53,445 nt of DNA from contig CBDCFF010000007.1 in NCBI GenBank assembly GCA_965216225.1, forward strand, positions 1 through 53,445. The letters run 5' to 3'. This document shows, in pieces, positions 52,141-53,445 of this stretch. Each line of letters opens with the position of its first letter. Position 1 is the first letter of the stretch. Both the position numbers and the translations under genes were made by a program. The DNA comes from 3107 sp965216225. GTDB taxonomy: Bacteria > Pseudomonadota > Alphaproteobacteria > Rhodobacterales > Rhodobacteraceae. The notes beneath the pieces were generated by a model. It saw nothing but the letters and a program-made list of their open reading frames with translations. It was not told where the DNA came from and did not search any database.

Positions 52141-52716
52141 ATGGTGAAACTGATCCTCGGCTCTGTCAGTCCGCGCAGGCGGGAACTGCTGGCGCAGATC
52201 GGTGTGACGCCGGATGACATTCGGCCCTCCGGCATCGACGAAACGCCCCTGAAGGGCGAACTGCCCCGCCCCTGCTGCATCCGGCTGGCGCGGGAAAAGG
52301 CGCTGGCGGTATCTGCGGCGGGTGACGAGGCCGTTCTGGCCGCCGATACGGTGGTCGCGCTGGGCAGGCGCATTCTGGGCAAACCGGCGGATGCAACCGA
52401 AGCCCGCGCCTTTCTGCGCCTCATGTCCGGACGCCGCCACAAGGTGATTACCGCCGTTGCCCTTCGCAAGGGGGGCAGCGTATGGCAGAAGGACGTGTTG
52501 ACCACCGTTCGCATGAAACCCCTTGGCGACAGGGACATCGACGCCTATATCGAGAGCGGAGAATGGGACGGAAAAGCCGGAGCCTACAGCATTCAGGGCC
52601 TTACCGCACAGTTCATTCCTTGGCTCAGCGGCTCTTATACCGCCGTTGTCGGCCTGCCCCTTGCCGAGACCGCCGCGCTGCTGCGCACCGCAGGCGTTCT
52701 GGAGGGCAACCGATGA
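52141..52716 (+). CDS. maf: Maf-family nucleoside triphosphate pyrophosphatase
   Basis: Protein of 191 residues that hydrolyses non-canonical or pyrimidine nucleotides. The N-terminal LILGSVSPRRRELLAQIGV and the DTVVALGRRILGKP block are family signatures. The C-terminal GAYSIQGLTAQFIPWLSGSY and VVGLPL blocks complete the fold. It starts 33 bp after infA, and its stop overlaps the next gene by four bases. Confidence 0.95.
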   Translation: MVKLILGSVSPRRRELLAQIGVTPDDIRPSGIDETPLKGELPRPCCIRLAREKALAVSAAGDEAVLAADTVVALGRRILGKPADATEARAFLRLMSGRRHKVITAVALRKGGSVWQKDVLTTVRMKPLGDRDIDAYIESGEWDGKAGAYSIQGLTAQFIPWLSGSYTAVVGLPLAETAALLRTAGVLEGNR

Positions 52717-53445
52717 AAGGGCGGCTGGCGGTGCTGGGACGAATGGGCGGCCGCAGTGCCGCCGCGCTTGTCGAAGACGGGCGGCTGGCGGATTTTCTGA
52801 TCGCACCGGCAGATCCGGACATGCCCTTGCCAGAGGCCATCTATCGCGCCATCGTGGATCGCCCGGTGAAGGGGCAGGGCGGCGTCTTTGTGCGCCTGCC
52901 GGGGGGCAGCGCCTTTCTGAAAAAGGCCGGCGGCCTTGCGCCGGGGCGGCCTCTGCTGGCGCAGGTGACGGGCCATGCCGGGGATGGCAAGGCCACCCCG
53001 GTCAGTTCCAGAATCCTGTTCAAGGGCCGCTATGCCATCGTGACGCCCGCAGCGCCCGGCCTGAACATTTCCCGCTCCATCCGCAATGACGATGAACGCC
53101 GCCGCCTGATGCTGATCGCCGGAAAACAGATGCAGGAAAGCGATCATGGCCTCATCATCCGCTCTGCCGCCGCCAATGCGCCCGAAGGCGACATTGCCGA
53201 TGACATCGACGCGATGCGCGCATCGGCGGACCGGATCATGGGCGACCATGCCGGAGATGCGCCCGAACTGCTCTGGCAGGGGCCGGACGCGCATCACCTC
53301 GCCTGGCGGGAATGGGCAGCGCCCGATCAGGTTGCCAATGACCCGGACGCCCTTGAAAATCATGGTGTCGCCGATCTGCTGGAGCCGTTCCTGAAACCCG
53401 CCGTTGCCCTGCCCGGTCAGGCGCACATCTTCATCGAGCCTACCC
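52713..53445 (+). CDS. ribonuclease E/G family protein, partial
   Basis: The first 244 residues are visible; the gene continues beyond the window. It begins MKGRLAVLGRMGGRSAAALV. It lacks the long S1 region of full RNase E but has YRAIVDRPVKGQGGVFVRLP, GRYAIVTPAAPGLNISRSIR and HGLIIRSAAANAPE, the pattern of the RNase E/G catalytic domain. This suits a short RNase G-like protein. The four-base overlap with maf indicates coupling. Confidence 0.85.
   Translation, partial: MKGRLAVLGRMGGRSAAALVEDGRLADFLIAPADPDMPLPEAIYRAIVDRPVKGQGGVFVRLPGGSAFLKKAGGLAPGRPLLAQVTGHAGDGKATPVSSRILFKGRYAIVTPAAPGLNISRSIRNDDERRRLMLIAGKQMQESDHGLIIRSAAANAPEGDIADDIDAMRASADRIMGDHAGDAPELLWQGPDAHHLAWREWAAPDQVANDPDALENHGVADLLEPFLKPAVALPGQAHIFIEPT

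Overview
This is a high-GC alphaproteobacterial chromosome segment, most likely from the Rhodobacteraceae. The inference rests on gene order and protein style: a dacC-tmk-holB-tatD run, a nrdR/ribD/ribE/RibBX/ribH/nusB set, rpoD next to dnaG, soxBDAG sarcosine oxidase, and ftsY/yciB, infA/maf and an RNase E/G gene. No 16S rRNA is present, so genus cannot be given.

Positions 1-6696 are an accessory region abutting tRNA-Ser(UGA). It holds a MazE/MazF-type toxin-antitoxin pair, a small unknown gene and a large serine recombinase. The recombinase was broken by a nest of insertion sequences: an IS256-family element (9-bp target duplication) that itself received an IS110-family element, and an IS481-family element (6-bp duplication). 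Removing the insertions and one copy of each duplication restores an open recombinase frame whose 3' end runs antisense across the tRNA gene. This suggests an integrative element that used the tRNA as its attachment site and can no longer excise by itself.

Positions 6598-13266 are housekeeping: tRNA-Ser, then a tightly packed plus-strand operon (SPOR lipoprotein, DacC, Tmk, HolB, TatD, an MBL-fold hydrolase, an AEC transporter). From 13267 to 13999 lies a decayed stretch with a fragment of an MBL-fold hydrolase. From 14000 to 23179 the minus-strand riboflavin genes with nusB and nrdR are split by three plus-strand capsule genes (KpsS-like, outer-membrane export lipoprotein, KpsC-like). Then follow a small HTH protein, rpoD, dnaG, the four-subunit sarcosine oxidase and glutamate dehydrogenase, all on the minus strand (23320-34533).

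Positions 34857-41843 hold two TadE-like genes, a membrane protein, a LysR regulator, a glutathione transferase preceded by a 15-bp tandem repeat, yciB, a DMT exporter, ftsY and a kinase-fold protein. Positions 41988-46132 are a second accessory patch: an exported ankyrin protein built from nearly identical 99-bp units, then IS5, IS630 and IS5 elements back to back, ending at the stop codon of xseA. Positions 46131-53445 return to core genes: xseA, purD, an MsbA-like ABC exporter, a YgfZ-like protein, infA, maf and the start of an RNase E/G gene that runs off the window.

No CRISPR array or recognisable new multi-gene defence system was found. The most interesting objects are the reconstructable IS nest at the tRNA, the structured non-coding left end of the IS110 element (candidate bridge RNA with a 38-bp perfect palindrome), the capsule insertion in the riboflavin genes, the recently amplified exported ankyrin gene, and the 15-bp tandem repeats before the GST gene.
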